Positions 9,750 through 18,289 of a stretch of DNA of 64,000 nt are shown one piece after another. This DNA is from Ariolimax columbianus (Eukaryota; Mollusca; Gastropoda; Stylommatophora; Arionidae), in NCBI GenBank assembly GCA_036924085.1, contig JAVGWX010000011.1, forward strand, positions 29,772,317-29,836,316, in the 5' to 3' direction. A program made the translations under genes and the position numbers. The stretch's first letter is position 1; each line of letters starts with the position of its first letter. Under the pieces are notes generated by a model. It was not told where the DNA came from and ran no database searches. It was given only the letters and a program-made list of their open reading frames with translations.

Positions 9750-9940
9750 AGGTGCATTCCTGCGGCTCGATCGGGCCGGGACACAAGCCCCAGCCATGTT
9801 GTAGCCTCCCATCTCAGCGGTGCTGAGATTTTGGGCGGGATTCTGGCTTAGAGGCGTTCGGCCGTAATCCCTCAGATGGTAGCTTATCAGCCAAGCACGT
9901 GGACCAAATGTCAGCGACCTGTGATTCCTCTCTAAATAGT
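9750..9940 (-). other. Second partial 28S-like block in ORF-less element
   Basis: It repeats the 28S stretch AGAGAGGAATCACAG through GGGATTACGGCCGAACGCCT to AATCCCGCCC. It is absent at the matching place in LINE copy 1, so it looks like an internal duplication. GTGCAYTT..CCAGGTG flanks both sides of it. Confidence 0.65.
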
Positions 9941-10004
9941 GCACTTGACCAGGTGACAAGCCTAGTCTTGCACGGAGATGTTGTCCGCCTAGGGAGCGGA
10001 CATA

Positions 10005-10480
10005 TCTCATGGTCAAGGGTTGGGTCTCAGCAGTTCGCAGTGAGGTAGCTGATCTACTGCTTAGGGCACCCGACCGAGAACTAAGTCTTCTACAAATGAT
10101 TTCATACCTCATCGCCGTATGGGGTGAATATCGAGCAGCTTCCCGCCCGCTTTTATCAGCGGACGGCAGAGACCTCATTCTGCGGCTTGACCGGGCGGGG
10201 CTGGAGCATGGCCCCCAGGTCCCCACCATGTCGAAGCCTCCCTTTGCATTCGTGCTGGGCTGCTTTTGGGCAGGATTTTTGGCTTGGAGGCGTTCGGCCG
10301 TAATCCCTCACCTCGCACCGTTGGCTTATCCGCCTAGTACGTGAACCAAATGTCTGCGGCTCCTCTCGGGCTTAGCAGGATTACCGTAGCAAAGCCCTGT
10401 CATTAATAGGGTAAACTGACCTGTCTTCAGAGGGTCTATTTCCAGCACCCGTTCAATATTAGCCAGACCGTATCAATAGA
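10005..10480 (-). other. 28S rRNA 3'-end-like segment in ORF-less element
   Basis: Colinear with the 28S 3' domain. On the minus strand: CTATTAATGACAGGGC, AATCCTGCTAAGCCCGAGAG, GCCGCAGACATTTGGTTCAC, GGGATTACGGCCGAACGCCT, and near the end GTAGATCAGCTACCTCACTG, which matches the conserved stem close to the 28S terminus. It is better preserved than the copy at 8100-8610. Confidence 0.78.
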
Positions 10481-10555
10481 GGGCTTTTAGTTTGTCAATG
10501 GCCAAGTTTCTGGAACCTGCGATTTCTGCAGGGTGAAGACCAGATTACCGTAGCG

Positions 10556-10568
10556 TTTATGTAGATAT
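10556..10568. repeat. Target-site duplication, right (ORF-less element)
   Basis: TTTATGTAGATAT, identical to 9194-9206. It directly follows the element 5' end CCGTAGCG (plus strand). Confidence 0.9.
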
Positions 10569-10645
10569 AATATATGTCTAAAGTGTAAACGAACAGATAT
10601 GCCGATCTTGTAAACATTTGATTATCTGCCCTCTGTTGAACTTTA

Positions 10646-10869
10646 AAATTAGTTTTTTTTTGCATTTCACATTTTACTATGATTGTTGACTTTAAGAGTC
10701 AAACATTATTTGTTGGTCTATAAATATGATGTTCTTGCGCGTAGAGAAATTAATAAAGAACTACTTGATATTTGCTTTTGTTGTGTGTGTGTGTGTTAGT
10801 TTCTGAGATACAAAAATATGAAGGTGATAGTGTTGAAACTATCTGCATCCCTTGCTTGAGAAAAAAACA
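10646..10869. other. Spacer of the inverted-repeat element
   Basis: AT-rich, with a short TG dinucleotide run at about 10783-10796. No coding potential is seen. Confidence 0.5.
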
Positions 10870-11117
10870 AAACAAATGTACACACAGGACGGATAATCAA
10901 TGTTTACAAGATGGTGATATCTGTTAGTTTCCACTATAAACAGAATTATTATATCTATATAAACAAACTAAACAGAAAAATCAGTTGCAAAAATGTAACT
11001 TCCCCATTCTCAATAATGGGTGAATCTTCAAATCCAAGTTAAAAACAGTCCAAGTTAAAGTCTAAAACAAATTTCAAAAAGGTCATTGTATTTAACTGGA
11101 CAGGACAAAAGTGGAGC

Positions 11118-11512
11118 TCTCTCATCATCATGTAGCATGTCCTTTATAAAACGTTCACATCAGTCTGTCTGAAAGAAACTTTCCCTTGCCAGAACTCCTG
11201 CCTTCGCCACAATCATACCCAGCCATTCATGGATATCTTGGTACCATCGTCTACTTGGTCTACCCCTGCCTCTTTTTTCCTAGCACTATACCTTCCATCA
11301 CTGTTCCCAAGCCAGTTGTGTCTCTTGAAGTGACATGTATTTACATTTTCTGGCCAAAATGGAATTGAAAAACCAGTTCTCTTTGCCCAACTCTTGTTGA
11401 ATGTCTATATTTGTCTTTTTCTCCATCCAGAGTATTCTGAGGATCTTTCTGTAATATTTTGACTCAGATTTTATTCTTTGTCAAGTTTTGAAACTCTACA
11501 ATAGAAAAATCA
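11118..11512 (-). pseudogene. RTE-like LINE 3' fragment
   Basis: The fragment matches the left part of the copy at 57835-58290. On the minus strand it carries decayed versions of the RILW(T/M)EKK-like segment and of the terminal Arg-rich GRGRPRR..KDI region. A short ATG/CAT triplet run at its 3' end (CATCATCATGTAG) is shared with the other copy and probably marks the original tail. It is heavily mutated. Confidence 0.6.
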
Positions 11513-11722
11513 GTATTTTCAGCCCATTTCCACGGTGGCCCAGTTGTCTGTCTATGATTAAATTGCTTTGAAAAAATGTCAGACAAACGACACGACAGTC
11601 AATGCCAAGGGCAAATTTTCACCAAATGGTTGCGTAAAAGATAACTAGCACACCGAGCGAACTCAATTGACAGGATTAATTCCCCGGACAAATAAAATAC
11701 AGTCAGCACAAAGAGAACTCAC

Positions 11723-11874
11723 CTATACACTTTCTCTCCCAGAACCTTTCTGCTAGCTTTGATCGCTTTGGGCAACACAACCTCTGACCCTATTTTGCAT
11801 AGCTGTTCCTCACTTGTCAGTTTACTTCCTGCCACAATGGTCTCTATCTGACTTCCATCTCCTACAATTGTCAC
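11723..11874 (-). CDS. vWA gene exon 7
   Basis: A 152-nt exon, in at phase 0 (acceptor ATCCTTCAG) and out at phase 2 with the consensus donor AG|GTGAGT. It starts VTIVGDGSQIETIVAGSKL, a strand plus an exposed loop. It continues through a Lys-rich helical segment ending VLGEKVY. The split Ser codon joins to exon 8. A degenerate AGATCTTTCCACCATAAAC-type array begins close to the acceptor, where the branch point and pyrimidine tract would lie. Confidence 0.9.
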
Positions 11875-11884
11875 CTGAAGGATA

Positions 11885-12280
11885 TATTCAAATAACCATC
11901 ACTGTCAGATCTTTCCACCATAAACTATAGTATGTCCACCCTAAACTATAGTATGTCCACCATAAACTATATTATGTCCACCATAAACTATATTATGTCC
12001 ACCATAAACTATAATATGTAAGATCTTTCCACCATAAACTATATGTCAGATCTTTCCACCATAACCCATTGTCTGTCAGATCTTTTCACCATAAACTATA
12101 TTCTATCAATACATTTCCACCATAAACCATAGTATGTCAGATCTTTCCACCATAATCTGTAGTCTATCAGATCTTTTTACCATAAAATCTATCAGATCTT
12201 TCCACCATAAACTAGTCTCTCAAATCTTTCCACCATAAACCATAGTCAAAGATCGATCTTTCCGTGATAAACCAGTCTAC
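11885..12280. repeat. Degenerate minisatellite, unit about 20-33 bp
   Basis: Around a dozen imperfect units share CTTTCCACCATAAAC and variants of ATAGTATGTCAGAT; short units carry only TATGTCCACCATAAACTATA. The array ends next to the acceptor of exon 7. Confidence 0.75.
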
Positions 12281-12443
12281 CCTAAATAACTGCTGAAGTT
12301 CTCAATACAGTATAATGCATCCAGGATGAAAACCAGTGACACTAAGAAGGAGAGACCCAGTGAATATATATTGTAATGTGTTCAACACATACCAATTCTA
12401 ACGCAGGTCTATTGAGATGTAAGATATTTCTCTAATGCCCATG

Positions 12444-12650
12444 ACGATGTACGTTGCACTGTGGTTTTTATTTTGCGCCTGTCAGCCCAGTGCATCCGAC
12501 TTCAGCATGTATTTTATGTAAAGGTCCGCTTCCTTCTGTATTTTCTAAGGGTTTGCTTCCATGGGGTAACGGCCGGTGGGTGATGGGGATCGAACCCAGC
12601 ACCTTCTGGTTGTGAACCATGTCACTTAACCACTAGCCAGCATGGTCTCC
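12444..12650 (-). repeat. SINE-A copy
   Basis: On the minus strand it has box A GGCTAGTGGTTAAGTGACAT, box B GGGTTCGATCCC, and the family core TGAAGTCGGATGCACTGGGC. Flanking GTAAGAT (12420 and 12651 regions) may be a short, uncertain target duplication. Confidence 0.8.
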
Positions 12651-12709
12651 GTAAGATGGAATGAAATACCACCAACCAATTCTAACACAGCTCTACATGA
12701 GACATGGAC

Positions 12710-13095
12710 AATTACAGCTGACCTGCAGCGAAGGATTCAGGTCTTGAGATGTTTCCGAAAACTTTTAAATGTCCCATACAAAGATAGTTACAAATGAGGA
12801 AATACTAGAAAGCATTACAACAGGAATAGGACCTTTTGAAGATCTATTGGCAATCGTGTTAAGGAAACTCGCTTGGTATGGCCACTATCAAGATGGTCTT
12901 GTGAATATGATCCTGCACGAAAAGGTGCAAGGTGGACAAAGAAAGGGTCATCCAAAAAAGAGGTGGCAGGACAATATAAAAGAATGAACCAATCTCCAAC
13001 CAGATGAAACATAGCGGCAACTGACAGAGAGATAGCATGGGGTTTTGTGGACGTCTTCATGCGTGCCCAATAACCTCACCAGTTACGGGATGACC
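12710..13095 (+). pseudogene. LINE RT C-terminal fragment (broken)
   Basis: Reading in shifting frames it gives LRCFRKLLNVPYKD, NEEILESITTGIGPFEDLL, KLAWYGHYQ and QRKGHPKKRWQDNIKEW. These are the C-terminal signatures seen in many RTE/L1-like elements (RWFGHV.., GRPKKRWxDNIKEW). Stops and missing upstream domains show it is a 5'-truncated remnant. It lies in intron 6, antisense to the host gene. Confidence 0.65.
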
Positions 13096-13281
13096 TGACA
13101 TGACCTACATGAGAAGTTGTAATGCACGAAATGCTAGCAACAGATTTCAATTTGAACACAGGTCTACACGAGATGTTCTAGCAGTCAAGCTCTTCCTATA
13201 TTATAGCAACTTGTCACTGAGGCTGGCTCGTCATTATCATTTATGTTTTCAAAGTCTAGCCGTTTTTACATGCAAGGCTCA

Positions 13282-13536
13282 GGGGACGGAGTGGTCTAGT
13301 GGTTAAGTGACTTGACTATCCGAATGTGCTGGATTCGCTCTCCATCACAGCTCAGGCTGTTATCCCGGGGAAGCAAACCCTTGATAAAGCAGGAGGAAGC
13401 AGACCCTAACATAAAATGCATGTCGAAGTCCAACGCACTGGACCAACAGGCGCAAAATAAAAACTGCAGGGCACACTGCCTTCAGGGAATAGACAAAGGC
13501 AAACGACAAAAAAATTTTTAAAAAAAAAAAAAACAT
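13282..13536 (+). repeat. SINE-A copy with target duplication
   Basis: Box A GGTCTAGTGGTTAAGTGAC, a mutated box B GGATTCGCTCTCC, and the core AGGCGCAAAATAAAAACTG, ending in an A-rich tail. Flanked by TGCAAGGCTCA at 13271-13281 and 13537-13547, an 11-bp duplication. Confidence 0.88.
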
Positions 13537-13589
13537 TGCAAGGCTCAAGACATTGTGCATCTGCCTCTATATTTCTACTCTGCTGTTAT

Positions 13590-13746
13590 CATTTTTAATC
13601 GACCTATACTTCTACAGTGGCAAATGCCCCTGTGCAGGTCCCAGCTCTGGTATGATCTGGATGTAGCCGGGAGAAGGATTTCCTGCTTAGCTGGCTAGGC
13701 TTGAGCAAGTGCAGCGGAGTGTGGTTAACCAATGTGCGAGTCTATC
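13590..13746 (+). repeat. Dispersed repeat E, left part (interrupted)
   Basis: Similar to 17252-17800 and 25866-26165: CGACCTATACTTCT, GTGCAGGTCCCAGCTCTGG, TGTAGCCGGGAG, GCTAGGCTTGAGCA, GTTAACCAATGTGCGAGTC. It is cut by the MITE and resumes at 14424. Confidence 0.72.
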
Positions 13747-13750
13747 TTAA

Positions 13751-14419
13751 CCTTTAGCACGCCCTTGTCCGGTCTCTTCTAACCAGCTCGGCCTACAAAA
13801 ACGGTGTGCGAAAAAAATATTTTTTTTTTTTGAACGGAGTCACTCCTGACAGCCATTTTTTTTACTGCTGACTACGCCCTCCATATATACACGATATTTT
13901 GCCGGTTAAAGTATTGTGTGTTCGATTACAAATGGCTTTTGAACAGTTTTAATTTTGTATACGCCGTTTGGAGCAAGCCGACTTTTTGCGAAGGGGTAGT
14001 AGGTTGTTGAGAAAGATTTTTATCGCGTAGATCTGTTTATTTTGTTTGTTTAAATGAAAGAACTACGATTGAATTGAAACTAACAGTTGTGGCGATATTG
14101 TAAACACAGTATCGATACGTTGTGGTTTTCATGGTTTTCTATTGAAGCGACTAGGCCTAGTGGTCGAGTCCAAATTTTTCCAGAGATTTTCATAAATTTT
14201 CAACTTCATCTTTTTAAATCTCAAAAACTAACAAACATACAACAAAAACAATTACACCCACATGTTCGTTATGCTATTGTGTATCTACACGCCAGAAAAT
14301 CATATTTATTGACAAACAAACATAAAAGTTACAAATTTTGAAAGACGACTACCACAGCGACTAATTAAGAAAATTAATTAGGTCAAATTTTTGTCATAAA
14401 TTATGTAGCGTGCTAAAGG
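13751..14419. mobile_element. piggyBac-type MITE
   Basis: A 669-bp element with 12-bp perfect terminal inverted repeats, CCTTTAGCACGC at 13751-13762 and GCGTGCTAAAGG at 14408-14419. TTAA lies at both sides (13747-13750 and 14420-14423), as piggyBac insertions show. There is no transposase ORF, so it is non-autonomous. It interrupts repeat E. The uninterrupted copies at about 17710 and 26040 contain a single CTTAA at the same point, showing that TTAA was duplicated on insertion. Confidence 0.9.
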
Positions 14420-14423
14420 TTAA

Positions 14424-14530
14424 AAGACAAACACTTGAGAAAAGTAGACCTGCAGCCTGTTAGGTGGCATGTTAAGAGCAGCATAGATGGCACCTAACCA
14501 TGGCTGGTATTTTAAACTTCCTGCGGCTTA
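14424..14530 (+). repeat. Dispersed repeat E, right part
   Basis: Continues repeat E after the MITE: ACACTTGAGAAAAGTAGACC, CAGCCTGTTAGGTGGCAT, GCATAGATGGCACCTAACCA. The same order occurs in the other copies. Confidence 0.68.
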
Positions 14531-14539
14531 CTAGACCTG

Positions 14540-14760
14540 GGAGAAGATACATTTTTGGTAGATTATGTTGAATTTTTTGTCCGGGCAAGGGATTTTTAAA
14601 CGTGCTCGACTCTTGAACACGAGAGTCCGATCTCACTACCCAGAGATCAGGAGAATTTTTACCAGAATATCCACACAAAATAATATCCAGGCATCCACCG
14701 TGATTCGACCTCCAGCACCCGAGGCAGTCACCTTACTTCAAGACCACCGAGCCTCTTTAT
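14540..14760 (-). repeat. SINE-C fragment, diverged
   Basis: Colinear with the head half of SINE-C (copies at 478 and 22888): AATTTTTTGTCCGGGCAAG, CCGATCTCACTACCCAGAGA, and CGACCTCCAGCACC, which also occurs in the 23.1-kb copy. Confidence 0.5.
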
Positions 14761-14841
14761 CATATTGCAAGTTTCAAGGTCATTAGGTATCTGCCTCTCT
14801 ATTACAACTGCCTTTAATACCAACACTGAAGCTCATCTAAC

Positions 14842-15060
14842 CTCATTGTTAAAGGCGATTAAGGCTACACGTCTGTCTGGATGATCTTTAGACATCTGAT
14901 TGAGCTGATGGTCTACCGCGGCCTGCATGGCTTGTAGACGGGAAATGTAAGTGACATCTCGGTGTCGTTGGGATGGAAGATACTGATTGTCATTTTCCTC
15001 ATTGAAGCTCTGGAGACGTTTTAGCTGGCTTGTTCCTCGTAACTTTATTGTTCCTGAAAT
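14842..15060 (-). CDS. vWA gene exon 6
   Basis: An exon of 219 nt (73 codons), phase 0 at both ends. The acceptor used is TGTTTCTAG before ATTTCAGG. The alternative AG six bases later gives an immediate stop and is rejected. The donor is GAG|GTTAGA. It encodes ISGTIKLRG, a Gln/Asn-rich loop, then TYISRLQAMQAAVDHQL, the first vWA helix, and RRVALIAFNNE, the next core strand. The order is as expected for a vWA fold after the MIDAS loop of exon 5. Confidence 0.92.
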
Positions 15061-15261
15061 CTAGAAACACAATAAGAGTACATAATGTGCTGCTTTGTAT
15101 GCTGGACTAGCTGAGATTACTAGACATAAAAATTGATGTAATTCCCATAGCAGCGACATGCAGATGAAGCCAAGGCTAGGACAACCACCTGGAAGGCTCT
15201 AGTCCACTATCAGCACACTCGAGACATGAGGAAAGCTAACTGCAACCTGCCAATGTTTACT

Positions 15262-15640
15262 ACAGTGACAAAGAAATATCTGCATTCTAAAATGTGCTCA
15301 GATGACAAAGAAATATCTGCATTCTAAAATGTGCTCAGATGACAAAGAAATATTTGCATTCTAAAATGTGCTCAGATGACAAAGAAATATTTGCATTCTA
15401 AAATGTGCTCAGATGACAAAGAAATATTTGCATCCTAAAATAGAATGTGTTCAACGAACAAAGCAATACCTGCTTTCTAAAATCTGCTCACGAAACAAAG
15501 AAATAACTTGATATTCTAAAATTTTCACAATGACAAATAAAAAACTAGATTCCTAAAATGTGTTACAAGGACCAATGAACATCAGATTTCTATAATGTGC
15601 TACAGGGACAAAAATTTGCTTTGCAAACTGTGCTAGAGTG
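15262..15640. repeat. 37-bp minisatellite in intron 5
   Basis: Unit GACAAAGAAATATYTGCATT followed by CTAAAATGTGCTCAGAT. Five units are nearly identical, then the copies decay stepwise up to about 15640. Confidence 0.85.
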
Positions 15641-15667
15641 ACAAATTAATATACTAATGAGCTATAC

Positions 15668-16178
15668 TTTAATTTCTCAATGTCGAGGAATTGCCATGTG
15701 TTTCATCTGTTCAGGTTCATTGCAATTCCATGTGCGCTCAAATCTCATTCTCAGTATGTCTGCCAGCACCCGATGACTGACCGTTCTGGTTCTGTGCTGG
15801 TTAACCAGACGTTTTTGGATTCCCGTATGTTCCTTCCTTGCTACCACTCGTTTCACACACAATTCAACTCAGTTGTGTCAAGAACGTAGAGTCTGGATCA
15901 ACTTCCAAATCTTCCTTCCAGCCGATTTCCCTAACGACGTTTAGGATATCAGCTCAATTCATTGATCGCTCGCCCACCACTATAGCTGTACTTGCCAACC
16001 TATCAGTTCTCTCGTTCCCGTCGACACCTGCATGTCCCTGAATAAGTATAAAGGCGACTCTCTGCAACCTTGACCGCCCTGCCGACTCCAACCACTGGTG
16101 CCGCACGCAATCTGATTTCACCTTCCTGAACATTCTCATTAAATCACTGAGGATGCATACATGTGTGCAAACATGGTG
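15668..16178 (-). pseudogene. LINE RNase H 3' fragment
   Basis: On the minus strand it encodes RMFRKVKSDCVRHQWLESAG, then IQGHAGVDGNERTDRLASTA, which is the HxGxxGNExADxLA end of an RNase H domain. After a stop it continues with a decayed tail (RVLADILRMRFERTW). It is the remnant of an RNase H LINE similar in type to those at 46880 and 52255. The 21-bp minisatellite begins directly at its upstream edge. Confidence 0.65.
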
Positions 16179-16179
16179 A

Positions 16180-16921
16180 TGAGCACAGTGGGTGAAGTTG
16201 CTAGCACAGTGGGTGAAGTTGCTAGCACAGTGGGTGAAGTTGCTAGCACAGTGGGTGAAGTTGCTAGCACAGTGGGTGAAGTTGCTAGCACAGTGGGTGA
16301 AGTTGCTAGCACAGTGGGTGAAGTTGCTAGCACAGTGGGTGAAGTTGCTAGCACAGTGGGTGAAGTTGCTAGCACAGTCATCCAAGTTGCTAGCACAGTG
16401 GGTGAAGTTGCTAGCACAGTCATCCAAGTTGCTAGCACAGTGGGTGAAGTTGCTAGCACAGTGGGTGAAGTTGCTAGCACAGTGGGTGAAGTTGCTAGCA
16501 CAGTGGGTGAAGTTGCTAGCACAGTCATCCAAGTTGCTAGCACAGTCATCCAAGTTGCTAGCACAGTCATCCAAGTTGCTAGCACAGTCATCCAAGTTGC
16601 TAGCACAGTCATCCAAGTTGCTAGCACAGTCATCCAAGTTGCTAGCACAGTCATCCAAGTTGCTAGCACAGTCATCCAAGTTGCTAGCACAGTCATCCAA
16701 GTTGCTAGCACAGTCATCCAAGTTGCTAGCACAGTCATCCAAGTTGCTAGCACAGTCATCCAAGTTGCTAGCACAGTCATCCAAGTTGCTAGCACAGTCA
16801 TCCAAGTTGCTAGCACAGTCATCCAAGTTGCTAGCATTGTCAGTGAAGTTGCTAGCACAGTCATCCAAGTTGCTAGCATTGTCAGTGAAGTTGCTAGCAC
16901 AGTCATCCAAGTTGCTAGCAT
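16180..16921. repeat. 21-bp minisatellite (35 units)
   Basis: The unit is GTTGCTAGCACAGT plus a 7-base variable end. Type A ends GGGTGAA, type B ends CATCCAA, and type C is a GCATTGTCAGTGAA variant. Order on the plus strand: 9 A, B, A, B, 4 A, 15 B, C, B, C, B. The unit length is a multiple of three, so long ORFs in several frames are artefacts. It lies in intron 5, about 70 nt past the exon 5 donor. Confidence 0.97.
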
Positions 16922-16989
16922 TTACTTATCTGCGCTGAAAGAAAAATGACCATTTCACTTCTAAACTGTCCTGCATACAAATATCTCAC

Positions 16990-17181
16990 CTCTGTAGTCA
17001 CACACATGCTTCCTGACGTATCTACACAAAACACCACCAAGGACTGGTCCACACCGGACAAGGTGCTAGTGGTGGTTGTCATGGCAGCATCTAGCAAGAA
17101 CGTCACGTCTTCATCTTTTGAGATTTCTGCTGGCTCAACATCCACTTCTGTGGGCTCGTCACAAAATTCACACTGCCAGAT
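16990..17181 (-). CDS. vWA gene exon 5 (second zinc pair and vWA MIDAS)
   Basis: An exon of 192 nt (64 codons), phase 0 at both ends, has acceptor CTACTGTCCAG and donor GAG|GTGAGA. It begins IWQCEFCDEPTEV, the second CxxC pair of the zinc ribbon. It then enters the vWA domain: LVVFCVDTSGSMCVTTE is the first beta strand plus the DxSxS MIDAS loop. All five metal-site residues of the loop are present, so the domain looks functional. The 21-bp minisatellite of intron 5 begins about 70 nt beyond its donor. Confidence 0.93.
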
Positions 17182-17251
17182 CTGGACAGTAGCAAGATAT
17201 ACGAGAAACAGACATTAAGTAACAGGAATTTTATTATAAAGTGAATGTCTT

Positions 17252-17317
17252 AGTCGACCTGTACTTCTATAGGGGCGGATGTACCTGTGCAAGTACCCGC
17301 TCTGGTATGAGCTGATA
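17252..17317 (+). repeat. Dispersed repeat E, left part
   Basis: AGTCGACCTGTACTTCTATA through CGCTCTGGTATGAGCTGAT matches the copy at 25866. It is then interrupted by a SINE-D insertion. Confidence 0.65.
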
Positions 17318-17585
17318 AAGTTGTTGTAAAGTGGGAATTCAGCAGAATTAACTGCTGGTTGGAAATGGTGTTTTTGAAGACTCGCATTGTATAAAGGCTG
17401 CAGCCTGTGAGGTGGGGTAGCTAATGCCCTTCCTTGCTGTTTTTACTTTCCCTAACTCATGTGTCAGGTACCCATTTACAGCTGGGTTGACTGTAGAAGT
17501 GGTCCCCGATTAAAATCGCAACCCGGTGTTTTAGTCTCCGGACACGATTTGAACAGGCAGTTGTCCACAGAAAATAGCAAACTGA
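17318..17585 (-). repeat. SINE-D copy nested in repeat E
   Basis: Shares with 43725-43935 (opposite strand) the stretches GGCTGCAGCCTGTGAGGTGG, CCTTCCTTGCTGTTTT, CAGGTACCCATTTACA and a box B-like CGATTTGAAC. In the uninterrupted repeat E at 25920 the two sides are contiguous. Confidence 0.6.
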
Positions 17586-17810
17586 GATAACACGCCCCTC
17601 TGTAGCTGGAAGCAGGATTTTTTGTTTGGTGGGCTAAGCTCGAGCAGCTAATTACTCCGCTGCATTAGGACAAGTGCAGAGGGTGGTTAACCCATGTGCA
17701 AGTCCACCTTAATAGCCTCAAACACTAGAGCAAAGTAGACCCGCCATCCATGCTGCTCTTAATAAACCACCTAAAAATGGCCGGTATTATGCCATGTCAC
17801 AGTCGCTTCT
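17586..17810 (+). repeat. Dispersed repeat E, right part (MITE-free site)
   Basis: GCTAAGCTCGAGCAGCTAAT, GGTTAACCCATGTGCAAGTC, CACCTTAATAGCCTCAAACA, TGGCCGGTATTATGCCATGT. The single CTTAA here is the empty counterpart of the MITE insertion site. Confidence 0.7.
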
Positions 17811-18289
17811 TACAACATGCCTTCTGTGTGGCAGTGGTGCTATTCTTGTCCATGTCATACACAAAGACCCCGGCGGACCACTCAGGAAAGGAAGGGTATG
17901 TACGACAGAAAATATTACTTCAGGACACAAAATGGCCCTTTAGTAATGCTCCATGCAAGTATAGGACAATTTAGCAGCATGTGCATGCGCAATATAGCGC
18001 ACAATATGGCCACCCAACTGTCGACTTGCACTGTGGAAGAATGACAACGTATTTTTCATTTGTCGTCAGAGGGTGTGAAATCTTAAATCTATAGGTGAAT
18101 GTAGGTTCAGTGTGAAGACTGTTTTGAGTCGGGGAAAATGTTTGAATGGATTTCTTAAAGACAAAACGTCGAACCGCAGAGTGGAAGACCAGCAAGTGTG
18201 GCAACTGACAGTGAAACAACAAATCAACCAGCTAGTCCATGGGAACAGGTGAGTTACTATTGACGAAATAGTCATAAATTTCAATGGCT
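17811..18289. other. Unassigned intron 4 sequence
   Basis: No domain or repeat was recognised. Confidence 0.35.

Larger units (their letters stand above)
9207..10555 (-). mobile_element. ORF-less rRNA/LINE retroelement
   Basis: A 1349-bp insertion flanked by a perfect 13-bp duplication TTTATGTAGATAT (9194-9206 and 10556-10568). On the minus strand it starts inside the 28S-like 5' region of LINE copy 1 (matching from about 8660). It runs through the 28S 3'-end-like part and the 5' UTR up to the ORF start area, then jumps to a short LINE-like 3' end with a GAA-type tail (plus CTTCTTCTTC at 9207-9216). The whole endonuclease/RT/RNase H ORF is absent. Relative to copy 1 it carries an extra partial 28S-like block (9750-9940). 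It was probably mobilised in trans by the LINE through the shared 3' end. Confidence 0.85.
9041..11110. mobile_element. Foldback-type inverted-repeat element, interrupted
   Basis: The left arm (about 9041-9206 continued at 10569-10645) is an imperfect inverted repeat of the right arm (about 10870-11108). Shared landmarks include GTCCTRTCCA, ATTTGAAGATTCACCCATTA, TTTTTCTG..GTTTAGTTTRT, ACAGATAT and TCTTGTAAACATT. The arms are about 240 bp and the spacer about 225 bp. The ORF-less rRNA/LINE element is inserted in the left arm. The target duplication of this element was not identified. The arms weakly resemble the interior of the MITE at 13751-14419. Confidence 0.65.

Noticed and set aside
9579..10229. 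216-codon minus-strand ORF
   Set aside because: It runs through the 28S-like blocks and reflects structured, GC-rich rRNA-derived sequence. No domain.
13282..13536. tRNA gene
   Set aside because: Box A and B are present, but the acceptor stem is absent and the copy has a SINE body, A-rich tail and target duplication. The same holds for the other SINEs.
15050..15062. Alternative exon 6 acceptor at the AG six bases further in
   Set aside because: It would give GAA CAA TAA, an immediate stop. The TTTCTAG acceptor keeps the frame.
15954..16949. Repeat proteins of 248-318 codons in four frames
   Set aside because: The 21-bp unit is a multiple of three, so any open unit stays open. The array lies within an intron of the vWA gene.
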